In this document: piece by piece, positions 1-12,814 of the stretch
How the letters are laid out: each line of letters begins with the position of its first letter
Numbering within the stretch: position 1 is the first letter of the stretch
DNA from: Lytechinus pictus
Lineage: Eukaryota > Echinodermata > Echinoidea > Temnopleuroida > Toxopneustidae
Reading direction: 5' to 3'
Assembly: GCF_037042905.1 (NCBI RefSeq)
Contig: NC_087261.1
Coordinates: 10,501,717-10,565,716 of the forward strand
Length of the DNA stretch: 64,000 nt
Translations under genes and position numbers: made by a program
The notes under the pieces: model-generated
What the model saw: the letters and a program-made list of their open reading frames with translations, nothing else
Told to the model about the DNA's origin: nothing
Database searches by the model: none

Positions 1-1379
1 AATTTTTATGGCAGTGACCATGGGCGGAAATCCCAGGGGGACAGGGGGACGTGTACACCCTACCAAAAATAGTAGGGGGACATAATATCCAATGTCCCCC
101 CTACTATTTTTGGTCTTTTATGATGGAAAGAAATACATCATTCAAAATCGAAATAAAACATGTGTTTTGGCAGTGACAGTGATATCATAACCATAACGTG
201 TTGCAGTGTACCTTGTCAATTTACTTCTTTTTCGATTTGTGTACGATTTTCGCCTCTATTTATCAATACATTGTACAATAACCCGATAAGGCAAGATTGT
301 CGAAAGCTCGTAATAAACAGTGGTATTCAGCCAAGTCTATATTTAGTCTTGCAGTACTTTGATTTCTAAAATACAAGCATTTTCTTGCAAGACACATATT
401 CGCCATGTAAGTTAGTATCTTTCTTTCGATTATGACTGTAATCACTCTTATGTGAAAGGTGTATATACATTATGCTTAAAACCTGATCAGAAAGCTAGAC
501 ATTTCTGATTAGTCTGCACGCACAGACTCATATTTAACACTTTCACCAGGCCTGACTTAAACCATGACCATGTCTAAAGTGGAGACTAAACGCGAAACTC
601 TCTGTCTGTGTGGTAGAGAGCTAGCCACGGCACATAGTGAATCTAGTCTCACTACTTCAGACTCTGCATCATGCCATTTTTTTTTCAATTCAATTCTTTA
701 TTCCATTTCCATTCAAAACATAATACAAAGTAATATAAAGTAATACAAATCAATTACAATTTTACAGACGAGCATTCTTACTTCGTAAAACAAAAAACAG
801 TATAATATTGAGTATAAATGGAAATGAGGGGATCCACTAAAAAGAAAAGCTTGTAAAGTGTGGATCCCCCATATACATTATGCATTATGTGAATTTCGAA
901 AACCAAGGTCTATGACTTCAGACTAATTTCGAATCACGTTTTAAATATATACGTATGTCTGAACATTTTCTAACCGAAATTTGTGACGATTTTAACCATG
1001 TATGAACCGATTCTAGTGTGAAATACCGATATCATTGTAAAAAAGATGTCATTGTAAAGCTGAAACGAAAGTTATTATTTAAAATAAGTTAATGTACCGA
1101 CCCCTAAGTTCTCATGGTATGAATCACAGTTTGATATCTTTATTTCATTATAATGAAAAGGTCATGTAGCAAAGGTCGGCATAATTATGATAACTCCATA
1201 TTTATATGTTTCCTCAAATTACTTTTGCCATTTTAAAGCCCTTTCCCAAGAATGTTTTATACCGGTGTTTTGTAATAAAGTATTGAATAATATAATGAAT
1301 ATATTATTTACATTGACATATCGCTTTTTCGATTTTGAATATTCGTATAGCTAGAGGAAAGTGGATGTAAGAGGGATGG
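1..1379. other. Intergenic, no gene seen
   Basis: No convincing coding exon was found on either strand. Positions 63-114 form an inverted repeat (ACCAAAAATAGTAGGGGGAC against its complement) next to G-rich sequence. This resembles the end of a miniature element cut by the window edge. About 670-720 contains a TTCAATTCAATTCTTTATTCC stretch of the kind found at retroelement 3' ends in marine invertebrates. That last point is a guess. Confidence 0.5.
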
Positions 1380-1387
1380 TGAGCAGG

Positions 1388-2457
1388 CAGGGGCGGCGGA
1401 TCCGGGGGGCAGGGATACCTGCCCCCTCCCCCCAAAACCCCGTATGAAATAAAATGTCCTTTTTCAAAATGGAAAGTTCCCTTTTTCTTAATGTGCCCTT
1501 TTTTCAAAATGAAATACCCCTTTTGAAGTAAAACATAATACATTTGAAGTTAAAAAGTCACAAAAAATTGACTCGCGCTTCGCGCTTGAATCAATTATTG
1601 TTTAGTAAGATACTATTTGTGCTGCTGGTTACAAAAAAATGCTTAGAATGTCGAGTTTTCAGGATGGAATATCACAAATTTTTTTGCTGGCGCTCGCGTC
1701 AATTATTGCTTAGTAAGGTACTGGTTGTGTTCCTGCTTACAAAAATGCTTGGAGGTTGGCATATCACAATTTTTTTGCTCGCGCTTCGCGCTCGCATCAA
1801 TTGTTTATTATATTAGTAAGGTACTCATTGTGTTCCTGTTTACAAAAACGATTAGAATGTCCAGTTTTTAGGTTGGAATGTCACACATTTTCAGCTCGCG
1901 CTTGCGCTCGCATTATTCAATTGGTGAGATATTATGTATCCTATTCATGAGTCACGAAATGCAGTCCTAAAGAGGTTCCTTTTCTGGTCAGTATATCAAA
2001 AAATCAGCTGGCTCTTCGCGCTCGCGTTAATTCTTTAGTTAGATACACACCTTTTTCATGATTACAAAAACTGAATAGGATTTTTTTATTTCATGTCTTA
2101 TTACATAAATGTGCAAAAGTTTGAGCTTGTGATTCACGCTCGCAACAGCTTGCAATTGGCGCCATAATTGACCAAAAGCAAGTTTTACTACTTCAGATTT
2201 GAATTTTTCCAAACCGCTCACTCGCTACGATCTCTCGCGGGAAAAATAAAGCCTAAATATATATTTTACCAATCACTTCAAAAAGATTTTGCTCAAATTA
2301 TACTACAAAACACCCAAACTGGTTCACGCAGATGATAATCTCATGGTGAAAATATCTGTTTGCACCAAAATGCCAAATTTGACATATTTATATACAGTAG
2401 GCCTAAGTGCCCTTTTTTGGCTTTGCCCCCAAACGAGAATATGTTCCGCCGCCCCTG
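1388..2457. mobile_element. hAT-like non-autonomous transposon with internal GC-palindrome array
   Basis: The left end reads CAGGGGCGGCGGA and the right end is its exact inverse. The element is bordered by identical 8-bp copies of TGAGCAGG at 1380-1387 and 2458-2465. An 8-bp duplication plus CAG-type ends is the hAT signature. No transposase is encoded. The inside carries about six spaced variants of GCTCGCGCTTCGCGCTCGCA (near 1571, 1688, 1778, 1894, 2010 and 2128) about 90-120 bp apart in otherwise AT-rich DNA. Confidence 0.85.
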
Positions 2458-2589
2458 TGAGCAGGGAAGCATTACATAGAATAAATAGTGTTTTTCACAG
2501 ACTATTTATATAGAAATCCTTGCATCTGAGTGGCTGATATGCAAAATATGAGTGAAAATCACGGAAAAGTTGCTTTATTAAACACTATA

Positions 2590-3574
2590 CAGTGCGTATC
2601 AAAAAAAAGTTTACACTTAGAAAAAATCCTGTTAAATTATACATGGGTCATATCCTGGTGATTTTTCCACATTTTAACATTGGTAGAGATCCATTTAAGC
2701 AAATGACGTTATAACTGTCGAAAAATATTTCTGCTTGAGTGAGCACCACTTACTTTTGAAAAATTAGTGAAAAATGATTTGCGCAGAACTTCGAAATAGT
2801 TATGCGAAAAAAAGTAGACCTTAATCATGAAGAACACATGGAATTTAGCTAGTAAAATTGATTTGAAGATATCTTTTACCTTTTTAATTTGTTTCCTTGC
2901 TCAAAACACTTCGAAGAGTGCATTGCGCCCCACCCCGCTCCCCCACACACCGAGGCCATCGTGACGATATTTGCTTTACACTGAGCTGTGATTTACATGA
3001 AATGGCTTAGGCTTGATTTTAATTTTGTTAATCATTGTCAAGCTTGGGAAAAGTGTGGAGAAACAAGTATTAAATGAAAAATGAAATGTAAACCCACTTT
3101 AAATGATAAAAACTCAGTGAAAAAATGCTGGAGATGTCTGATATAAACTTTTGTTCAGATTCAGTTATGTCCTCAGATCCAGCTGGCACAAAAAGGGTAA
3201 AGGTTGTGCTTACTAAATGTTGAAATTTCAATTCGGGTGGCAAAATTTTTACAAATTGCTTGAATGTATCCGTTTTATTTCAATTGAGTAAAAGTGCAAG
3301 GGATATGTATGAGAAATGTTTCGCAGTGTAAGTTTCATTTCGCCCTTTCCCCTTGACACAGCGTGAAAACGAGTATTTCTGCGCAAACAGATTTCTGCGA
3401 GCTTTACAAAAATGGACAGTGCTCACTCAAGTGTAACATTCTGTCAAAATTTTTACTTTCATTGGATAAATGAGACCCAAACCCAAGATTATGTGTGAAA
3501 AAATTACCCACCTGTTGTATACTTTTGAATTCCCAGGGCTTTTTCAAAGTGTAAACTTTTTTTGATACGCACTG
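2590..3574. mobile_element. Tc1/mariner-type miniature element (985 bp)
   Basis: The ends are inverted repeats of about 28 bp beginning CAGTGCGTATCAAAAAAA. Both are flanked by the dinucleotide TA (2588-2589 and 3575-3576), the Tc1/mariner target duplication. The internal sequence is AT-rich with no transposase reading frame, so this is a non-autonomous derivative. Confidence 0.85.
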
Positions 3575-3898
3575 TAGAGAGGTGAGAGAGAGAGGGGGAG
3601 TGATGAATACATTGAAAGGGAAAAATCTGAATATTTTTTATGATCCTGACATGGCAACACGGAGAAAAAATAAAGACATTTATAATGCGCAAACACATAT
3701 CCAATAATATCATGAATTATAGGCCTATGGTAGTATATTCTCATATTGGACTACCAAAAGCTTTTTTTTTGTGCCTGTTTAGCAATTGTAATAAGGCCTA
3801 CTAATTCATTCAAATTAATATTATTGCATTTAATTTTGTTAGAAACTATTGGATACGAATTCAACCCCGAATTCGAATCCATTTTTATCAGGGGCGGA

Positions 3899-4250
3899 TC
3901 CAGGAGTTTTCAAGGGAGGGGGCACTTTTTCCTAGGAAAATTTGACAAAAAAAAAAAAAGTTTTCACCTACAATAATTGAAGGTAATTTCGTGCACCTAT
4001 AATTTGACAAGCAAAAAAAAAAAGAAAAAAGAAAAGGTCCTCACTTGTGTATGAACCATACTGTATATTCCCAATACAAATATATGCTGTGACTTTTAAG
4101 GGGGGGGGGGTGCACGCTTGTGTAAGAACGGCATATTTACATTAACAATTTTGATAATGGCTCTCAAGGGGGGGGGGCACGGGCCGTCATGCAGTTTCAC
4201 TTCATACATGTCAGCGCACCACATTTGCGAAACCCCCCGATCCGCCACTG
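3899..4250. mobile_element. Short hAT-like MITE
   Basis: The left end is CAGGGGCGGATC and the right end is the inverse of CAGTGGCGGATC. The flanks ATTTTTAT (3891-3898) and CTTTTTAT (4251-4258) match at 7 of 8 positions, consistent with an aged 8-bp duplication. It has internal G-runs and no coding capacity. Confidence 0.7.
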
Positions 4251-5644
4251 CTTTTTATGAATATCAACAAAACTAGGCTATTCTGATTTGCTCACAAATA
4301 TGATTTACCATGCAGGAGGATATCGATGATTGTAATCAATGGTAATATGTCATGCAGTTTCACTTCAGCGCACCGTATTGTGAAATCTCGGCACATACTT
4401 CGCAGCAATATCAATGAATTTGATAATGAATATGCATGGTAGTGTTAAGTTCCCCTGTGGTCTTTAATCATATAGCACATTGCTTATGACTAACTTTGCT
4501 GGTTCAATGGAATCAAAAAAGAAAGTATGCATTCCACGATTCCCCGCGTTGCATTGTGGTTTATTTGTCCAAAATAATATAAATTTACCAGTTGAGTAAC
4601 GGATTCAGTTGCCGTGATTAGCGGATCACATTAACGGGACTGGTTCAACGCATTTTCAGAATTCAATACTAACTGGTAGATGTTTACGCGTTTCCATTTA
4701 GACGAGTTTTGTGCCGTTTCAGATTTTGCCTTCTCTTCTCATAAATTCCAGCTCTTGCCTCGTGAGTATTATTTTCAATGTCCTTTAGATTCTAATCGTT
4801 TATGACAATTAATGTCGTATTAACGTACATAAAAAGTATATAAAAAAGTATATTAAACAAAGTAAGTTGCCGTTGGCGTAGGGAGTCGAGTTTGGGGCAC
4901 GTTCCCCCAAATACCGCGTACGAATATTGGAATAGGCCTTTAACAAAAAAAAAAGAAGACAATTACTCATTAGCATCATGGTCCTCAGCGGATTATCTTT
5001 AATGTACGACCGGACTAACCGGACTATCTTTCTTACATACAAATCAATTTTAAGATTAAACTTTTTAAATTTTTGATTTTCTGGTTCGCTCGCTAGAAAC
5101 GTGTCCGAAATAGTGTAGCCCTCTCATGATTTTTTTTTATTCATACATTTTCTCTTTTTGTGGGGAGGGGGCACATTTCGCCACCAACCCTTTCTTTATA
5201 CTAGTAGTTCGGTGGTATTTCATTTTCATATGTGATTATGTTTCATGTTATTTGGTTTGTTATGTTCGTTATTCATTTGAGTAATGGTTAAACTGAGGTA
5301 TATTGGGGTATAAACTCTAATGGGGCGTTGCAATTGATCGCAAATCAACTGTCAATTTGTGAGTTACGCTTGATTTGCGTTCGTTTCTTGCAACGCCCAA
5401 TAAGAGACGCTATCGTGAATATGAATCGAAAAGTTAGTGTGCTGTACTGCTGTTCGCTATTCTAAAGTATCCCCCAATTATGTTGCCGAATATCATTACC
5501 CCAACTTTAACGAGTTGTGTAGGCAAGTATAGTATGTGTAATAAAGAAAATATGTAATTATACATATTAACAGAGGCGTCAACCTGGGGATAGGGGGCAG
5601 GGGCGATTGCCCCCCCCCCCCCATGAGAGGGCAAACATTTCGGC
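4251..5644. other. Intergenic, no gene seen
   Basis: AT-rich sequence without a supported exon. Around 5574-5625 a GAGGCGTCAACC stretch followed by long G and C runs looks like one end of another hAT-like miniature element. I could not find its partner end. Confidence 0.4.
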
Positions 5645-6046
5645 TTAAAGAGAAATTCCAGTATTTGCAGTAAACACTGATTTCATGAGAAAGTCTGTAA
5701 AACAAGGCTTAATTGTCAGTATATCATCGAGGATCTAGATCTGGTACAGTTACATAAACTGAACTTTGTGAAATCTTGAAATCTACGCTGAAAAATGTTC
5801 ACACTGAAGATCACCAACACAGATAGGCACACGTGGGACAGTGTATTATTATTGCTAAAATAAAGACCCGACGGAAGTGACCGAATCCGCGCTTATTTTG
5901 CTTATTTCTCAGCAATTACACAATTTCTTCCAGAATCCTTTGGCACATATTTTTTATTCATACAAACAGACACTTAGGTGGTCATTATATTAGATTCTGT
6001 AAAAAGTCATTTTTAGATCGTTACCAAAACTGGAATTTATCTTTAA
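5645..6046. mobile_element. TTAA-bounded MITE, copy 1
   Basis: The stretch starts TTAAAGAGAAATTCCAG and ends with a near inverse, TGGAATTTATCTTTAA. It aligns along most of its length with 61,483-61,888; for example both contain GGATCTAGATCTGGTACAGT. TTAA at both ends suggests piggyBac-type insertion, but no transposase is present. A partial relative lies near 27,880-27,980. Confidence 0.65.
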
Positions 6047-6730
6047 TTGTAATGATAGTCTGCTCTGCGAACGCAGGCTGTCATCACATGCCAAAATATA
6101 AATTTGCCCCCCCTTAACTTTGACAAATTGACAGTCGCGTACAGATTGGGAAGGGAGCCCCCCCCCCCACACCAAATATTTCACAACCAAGAAAAAAAAA
6201 GAGAAAAGGAAACAAGAGAAGAGAAAAGAGAGAAGGGTAAAATATATTATTTTTTTCTGAATGTTATGTCAAAGTCTATGTCAAAACTGCATGGATTTTT
6301 GTAATAGAAATGTCGAAATTTTTGCTCGCTCGCTTCGCTCTCTTGCAACGTTTTAAAAATTTTGCCCAAAACACCATATCTGCCCCATTGATTTTTTTTT
6401 CTCATTACACCACTGCAATTGATCAATAATATGCAATGCAAATCTAGTTTAAAAAGCATAGGAAAGCAATATAAAACAATAAACTAGGCCAAAAAAACCC
6501 ACATTAACCATACAAAACTGTCAATTTATTTCGGCTCACTTCGCGCGCAAAACTATTTAAGGCCTACTATAAGAAATTCTGGGACTTTTTTCACTTTTAG
6601 CCCTTCTTCCATCCGAGACATGGATCGACGTACGCCACTGCTTACCAATGATTTCACAATAGGCCTGTTTATCAGGTTTTATTTTGCTTCATTGCTTGTT
6701 TCTTTACCTTTTTCAGCATCGAAACTTAGG
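6047..6730. other. Intergenic with element ends, no gene seen
   Basis: The stretch contains C-runs (about 6160), purine-rich sequence and a GCTCGCTCGCTTCGCTC motif near 6320 similar to the array inside the hAT-like elements. CACCACTG near 6410 and TACGCCACTG near 6640 look like right ends of hAT-like MITEs, but their left ends were not identified. Confidence 0.35.
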
Positions 6731-7034
6731 ATGGCAGACATTTTGACTGACAAATTTATGATGAAGCTTTCGGGGAAAATCTGTCCAGTGAAAGCGACTC
6801 CAGACGATTTCAGCAGAAATGTCATCAATTTTAGCGTGAGCCTCGGATTCACCGAAGCCCAGGGCGCATGTGCAGTTGTAGGGGCAAACGTCATCCAGAA
6901 TCAAAAGAGCGCGTACAGGAGGGCCCTCTCGATGTACTTGATGAAATACGGACGGAAGAAAGACAGTGCTCTGAAACTTGAGAAGATTCTTCTCAAAGGA
7001 AGTCTGAAGAAACATGCTCATCTTGTGAGGGAAG
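6731..7034 (+). CDS. Possible death-domain exon
   Basis: This open stretch begins at an ATG shortly after a good acceptor (TTTTTCAG at about 6711-6716) and ends at a GT donor after 7034. Its roughly 101 residues are mostly helical-looking. They include LSGKICPV near the start and LGFTEAQG in the middle, in the manner of a death-fold domain. Death-domain proteins are greatly expanded in sea urchins (known biology). The G left at 7034 joins in frame to a candidate exon at 7597. Codon content is clearly less AT-rich than its surroundings. Assignment to the death fold is from pattern only; it could be another small helical domain or a pseudo-exon. No other exons are recognised. Confidence 0.4.
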
Positions 7035-7596
7035 GTGTGTATATAAATATACATGCAGCTCCCCTTAATGTAGTGATGTCACCTCGAAAAAAAGAAAGAT
7101 GTTCGAGGGAGCGTATAAAGAGAGAGAGGGGGATTTTATTATTTTTTTTGTTTGGCAATAAAACTTGTAATTATTATTTTTTCCCCAAAATTTGGTGTGA
7201 AATATAAAAATTTTACTTAGTGGCTAAATGGTATGCTGCAACGTAGGCCTAAATTAGGTCTATTTAGTTTTTAATGTATCCTTTAAGTACAGTATTAAAA
7301 TGTTCGGGGGCGAACATTTACCGCCTAAGTGCCCCCCCCCCCCAAATTCTGTCAAACCAACAACGGAATTAGCCGTAACTTCATTGACATTTGGCTTTCC
7401 CGCTTAGCACCCTCGCAGATTTTCTGAAGTAGTGTACCCCAACTTCCCTCACAAATTTTCATCCATTATGTGCGCGCACACGCGTGTTTGCATGAATGGA
7501 TTTAACTCACAAAAAAAAGTCATTTATATAACTTGAAAAAATTAATATTACTGTAAAATTTTTCTCAATTTTTTTGTCTTTCTAATTTATATCCAG

Positions 7597-7652
7597 AATT
7601 AATGAAGTTCAACGTTCCTGTCCAACAAGAGACAAAGATGTTGGTGAGATAG
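7597..7652 (+). CDS. Candidate short exon following the death-domain-like exon
   Basis: An acceptor (TATATCCAG) precedes 7597 and the reading phase continues that of the exon ending at 7034. The frame reaches a TAG at 7650-7652. A strong-looking donor (GTGAGA) overlaps it at about 7644, so splicing could continue instead. This is weak support and depends entirely on the upstream exon being real. Confidence 0.25.
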
Positions 7653-9309
7653 CAGATCTAACAAGGAATCTTGAGCAGGTTCATAAAGCACGGAATACAT
7701 TGGAAAAGTAAATTCAAATTTTGATTCATCAAACATTTGAAATTGTTTCAACTTAAAGGTATTGACGTGATTGGACATTAATCTGTGACGTATTTTAAAT
7801 TGAGAACTGCTTTTCTGATCCAACGACGAAATTGATTCGTGTTATCAACAGGAATTGTAACGGGACGTGTGAAGGTCAATAGCACTGAATATAACATAAG
7901 GCTAGCGAAATTACATTTTAATTGTTCGCGCTTTTGAGTTCATTTTATTGTAATGTATTGAATTTGATTCACTATTAATTATGATTTTAGGCTACATGTC
8001 AATGACATTTCGCAGAAAATAAAATTGTCTATTATGTTTATGAACAATGAACAAATTCGGACAGCAAATCAGTGATAAATAGTTGCGGGGCATGATTATT
8101 AAAGATATGACGAATGATCAGAAAATTCAAAAGATTTTCATACAATCAACCAATATAAGCCCACGCACATACAACGATCGTGGGGGGGGGGGGGGGTTCA
8201 TTCACACGAGGAAATTTGGGTCGTCAGCTAATTGCATGCAAGGTAAAGGTAACATGTGCATATCCCACGTGTTACTCTTTGAAAATAATTTGTTAAAACA
8301 CTTGTGGATTCAACATTGAATATTTGAGTTGTTGCAAAGGTTCTGATTTACCTTTATATTTACTACTGTCATATCAATAAGTTTGGATTCGGCATAGGCA
8401 TTGGCCAATATCTTATTTAAAACGTAGAAAAGACATGGATATTTCGTACATTTTATATGACCTTATCCATACATACGTTGAACAGTAAAAGTTCATTAAA
8501 TAGAAGCAATTACCCCGATTTATTCATATCACTTTTGGGCGGCCTCTTATAAACTAGTTTTTTTAAGTTATATCAGGTGATGTGTAGTTGTGAAAAAATA
8601 TCTTGAGTACTCCGATCAAATTGTTTGAAGGTTTCAATAATTCTTGCCTTTATCTTATGGACTTAACCTTTCTAGTTTACATTTTATTTTTTCTAAAACG
8701 GTTCTCCTATCACTGTAGGGCATTTTTGTTACTCTTTGTTTAATTTGTCAAATTCATTATCTTTACTGGTTGTTTCATTTTGCCATGTTTATAAAATTAC
8801 TATTGAATAGATTTCAGCTTTGTATACAACATGTGCATTGCATCATTCTAGTTTTCTCTTTCTGTCACACATGATAATTATTCATGGGTGAAAATTACTT
8901 GGAGCAGAACATTCATTTAGATGGAGGCAGAGAGAACGGTGTGACAGCGAAAAAGCAAGAAAGAGATCGAGGGGGTGGAGAGAGGAGTGGGGGAGGAGGG
9001 AGGGAAGAAGAGGGTGAGTCTGAAGAAGAAAATAAAGTAGAGAACAGAATGATGATAAAAGATGTACCTTTTTCTGATTAAAAAAGTTCCCCTGCTCATG
9101 ACAAATATGCCGAGCCACACCTCGTCTTACGACACTCTCGTGTTCCTGCTCCTCATCTCATCCTTCTTTTTCAAAACTCTTTTTCTCGTCCTTCTTTTAA
9201 AAGATTTTTCACCGTCTCCCCTTTTTTCTTCTTATGCAACTATATCTCATTCCCTCATCGCATATATGGTTACTCTTTCTTCTTTGTCTCTATTTCCTCT
9301 TCTCGTAAA
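7653..9309. other. Intergenic, low-complexity sequence
   Basis: No supported gene. A run of about 13 G lies near 8181-8193. Purine-rich sequence (GGAG, GAAG repeats) lies at 8920-9050, and pyrimidine-rich sequence follows at 9120-9310. Confidence 0.4.
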
Positions 9310-9575
9310 TAATTATTCTTGATCATCAACTTCATCATCTTCACTATCATCTTCTTCACAATCATCATTACCATCATCATCATCATCACCATCATCTTCT
9401 TCTTCACCACCACCATCATCACCATCATCATCTTCACCATCATCATCATCTTCTTCTCCTTCACAATCATCATCACCATCATTATGATCATCGTCATCTT
9501 CATCATCATCATCGTCACCATCACTATCATCATCTTCTTCATAATCATCTTCATCATCATCTTCTTCTTCTTGCA
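9310..9575. repeat. TCA/TCT trinucleotide microsatellite
   Basis: About 265 bp of irregular TCA, CCA and TCT triplets. Read on the minus strand one frame would give an almost pure Asp/Glu chain, which is expected from the triplets alone. No splice or start context supports translation. Confidence 0.85.
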
Positions 9576-10673
9576 AGACACAAAATAAAGAATCGTATAT
9601 AGGAAATTTAAAATGGCATTATTATAAAATATATATTTTTGCTGTATAGACAAGCAATGAATTTGCAATGAATCTGAGGGAAACCCATCATTCTGAACAT
9701 ACAATAATATACTCGATATATTAAACAGAAAATCATCATGATCATTTGTGACATTATCCCCTAAATATGAATACTATTAGCTCAAATTTTAGGGAAGTAA
9801 TAATTGGTAAAAGCACATCGACGCACTGAAACATGTTATGTGAAAGACTGTTTGGTATACGGGTGATTTGAAATAGGATACACACAGTAAAAATGCTGTT
9901 TAAAATGTACATACAACGCGGATTACAAACCTTACATTAGTTGTTTAACCAAGTGTTTAAAAATCTTAAGCAAAAAAGTTTAATTTTTTAATGTATGTAA
10001 ATCTCCACGAATTCAGCCTGGTTGTTTAAACTGTTAAACAACTTATGTAAGGATCAAACAGCCTCTATTTAACCCTGTATACGGGTCACTGAATTGGACC
10101 GGGTTATTATTGTTCTAACTTTTCCCATTTTGGTGTTTTTCACAACGGAGTTTGCCATTTTAATCAACCTACATAATATAATTAATACACAAATCAACAT
10201 ATTGACGAGGAGATAGATTTGAAGAAAAGAAAAAGAAAACACGATGTCTGGTTTCTCAAACTGATATATAATTTTCCATTCGTATTGCTGAGACATATCG
10301 AACATACATATTGCTCAATGCATTGAGCTCAAATTACACGCATGTTAATTACTGTAGAATGGATAAATTGCATGTAAGAATTTACTCATTTATAATGCTG
10401 ACACTTTCATGACTTATTTTGAATAATTATCAGTGCCATACACTGATTTCTTGATGGCAATTGCATTCATCAAGACAAAGGATGACAAAAAAAAATAATG
10501 CACAGGTACAGATTATTTCTGATTTATTTTTAAATCATCAATATTTCCATCAATCATCAATTAAACACTTTTTTACTGTGTCAATTTTCAAAATTGTCAC
10601 ACTAGAAAAACAATGTTTTAAATATTGTAATTTGACTCTTTTTTCATAAATTCTGGATCATCATAACATCTAC
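9576..10673. other. Intergenic, no gene seen
   Basis: AT-rich. Around 9890-10050 there are loosely inverted TTGTTTAA/TTAAACAA motifs, possibly a decayed foldback element. No coding exon was recognised. Confidence 0.35.
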
Positions 10674-10949
10674 ACTGTTAGAAAATTCATCCTTAAAATA
10701 AAAGAAGTTCCTGCAGCAGAGTCTCGAGAACACCTGTAATCTGACCAGATTGCGTAATCTTACAGGAAATTGGTATTTGGTGTATGGAATCTTATAAATT
10801 TCCTTAAATAAAACAGCCTTTTCCTCTTTTTAAACAGACTTGTTAAATTGCAGAAAATTTCCTGTTATATGAATTTACAGAATGATTCTGATATTGCTTT
10901 CTGCAAAATCTTCTGTTTTTTCTGTAAAATCAGTGTTTTTTTAACAGTG
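10674..10949. mobile_element. Putative MITE with ACACTGTTA ends
   Basis: The left end ACACTGTTAGAAAA and the right end (inverse of ACACTGTTAAAAAA) form short terminal inverted repeats around about 275 bp. The inside contains repeated TTTACAG/CTGTAAA-type motifs. No target duplication could be fixed with confidence. Confidence 0.5.
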
Positions 10950-11849
10950 TATGTCTACAACTACAATGTATATAAAATGCTCAATTAAAAGAAATCAATA
11001 ATACCAGTTATAAATACGGTTGGTCTCCGGATCAAAATCTTTATTTTAATTCCATTTTTTGTTGTTATTCTTTTTTTTTTTTTTTTTTTTTTGGGGGGGG
11101 GGGTACACTAAATTGGTTCAAACTGGTACTTTCCAAGTCCCAGCACACCTATTAATATTCACTGACCTCTAATTATCACTGAGAGATAAGCTACTGATCC
11201 GTATACTAGTATACTGCACAGCCCTGTTACACTTTTTATTTATCTTTATTTGCGCCTTTTCCAATTGTAAGAGGTATAGTATACAGAGTCAGTGAGGTAA
11301 GCCCATTTACGCCAGCTAAGGCACATCCGGGATACCATTGCTGCGCGTAAAAAAGGCACATCCGGGTGTATTGAGCAGCGACAGCGACGACGTACTCACG
11401 CATCAATTAAAACAGACGGCCGGATACTAAGACCATCTAATCACAGTGAACGTATCCGGGTAAAATAAGTGACAGCCATATGACGCTTGAAAATCAATCC
11501 TAGCAAACTTTGGGAAGTTATATCGAAAGGGGAAAGCTATCATAATTGCGTTGACAATCGTGAAAGACGGACAACTTTGTTTCATGATGCTGTACGCACA
11601 TCCAGACTATGCAGAGCTTGAATCTCAGATCTTCAAATGGACTAGGATGAGATACCAACATCATGGGGTCTCGAGATCAATCTTGTGATATCAGAGAGGA
11701 ATATTTTAATCTTGAATGAATCATATTTTTAGGAAACCCGACAAAGGAATCTTTAACAACGTTGCATTGTCAAGGAATTCCGACCATTGCCATTTCTGGC
11801 ATTCTTGTGGGATTCAAATGGATCTGTTGGACATGGTGAATAAAATTAA
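10950..11849. other. Intergenic, homopolymer tracts
   Basis: A T-run of about 20 bp directly followed by about 10 G lies near 11,072-11,101. The rest is unremarkable, with no supported gene. The left limit of the decayed Polinton copy may lie in here, but no terminal repeat was found. Confidence 0.3.
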
Positions 11850-11939
11850 AGAACCAAACGTTGTTTTCTGACCAAGACATCGTAAGTAGTTTGTCATGCC
11901 CACGATTCAATAACACACTAAAGGAACATAAGGAAAGCG

Positions 11940-12290
11940 CTGCATAGTTTAGGAGGAAGAGGCATTCTACATTCGGCAAATGAATATCATGATATATACG
12001 GTTACTCCGACGAATACGAATCTGAATAACTGGAAAATATATGGAAGAGTTGTTAAAGCAGGGGATACCGAAGGAAGTAATTTGGGGTGTCAATAACGAC
12101 ATGTTGGAAAGGTTTTAACAGGATTGCTGTCCGGGGATGGTGTCGTTCGAAAATCGTTGCGTAGCGATACCAGGGTGTATAGATCAATATGAAAAAAATG
12201 TCCGACCAAGAAAAATTCAAACTCTTGCACAGACACGGTAGGCCTTTCGTGCTGAAAGAAAATTGGTCCAACGGGTCAACGCGCCTGTGA
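11940..12290 (+). pseudogene. Decayed copy of the unidentified first Polinton gene
   Basis: Short peptides such as KEVIWG, CVAIPGC and PGM occur here in the same order and spacing as in the protein at 14,912-15,754, and the nucleotide match is visible from about 12,030. The copy has an in-frame TAA after the sequence corresponding to DMLERF and at least one later frame change, so it cannot encode a full product. Just upstream (about 11,850-11,895) is a segment matching the tandem unit that also precedes the younger copy. That supports common descent of the whole left end. Function is unknown for both copies. Confidence 0.75.
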
Positions 12291-12299
12291 TAACAAATC

Positions 12300-12810
12300 T
12301 TTCATTGATAGCTATCTCGTGTACATTTCTGCAGATTTCTGCAGCCTCCTCCTTTTATTAACATCCACGCTGGATCAAAAAAGGATACATATCATGGAAA
12401 GTTCTATACAATGGACCCATAGACGGGGACTTACAGATAGACGAGGTGGATTAATTTTCCATAAAATCTGACTTGTATATATGTATCATATTGCTGATGG
12501 GTATAACTTTTTCTTCATTGTAAGTATGTTTCACTATAGTAATGGACATGGGGAAATAGGTTTCGAAAACATGACAATGTAAATATGGACAATATTTAGG
12601 CCGATCTACAAGCTTAAGTGGAAATATTTAGAGGGTAAGTCAAACGTTGTCATTTTCCCCCAAACCCCTACCCCTCTTTTTTCATTTTATTAAAAAATTT
12701 ACAAGCATGTCAAAATTGCCTGAGAAGTCAAATTGGATAAGAAGCAACTTTTGAGAAGAAAACACAAAGTCGAAAAAAATTTCGACGAAAATTTTTCTGA
12801 CGAGAAAAGA
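12300..12810. other. Non-coding stretch inside the decayed Polinton copy
   Basis: No reading frame was recognised. In the younger copy the corresponding interval between the first gene and the middle of the polymerase is about 3.9 kb. This copy has therefore lost the exonuclease half of the polymerase and its upstream exons. Confidence 0.5.
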
Positions 12811-12814
12811 TCAT

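Noticed and set aside
8882-9120. Overlapping frames on both strands near 8.9-9.1 kb
   Set aside because: Purine/pyrimidine-rich low complexity with no splice or start support and no recognisable protein.
9313-9576. Minus-strand frame of nearly pure Asp/Glu
   Set aside because: It is the translation of a TCA/TCT triplet microsatellite. Long open frames in several phases are expected, and there is no gene context.
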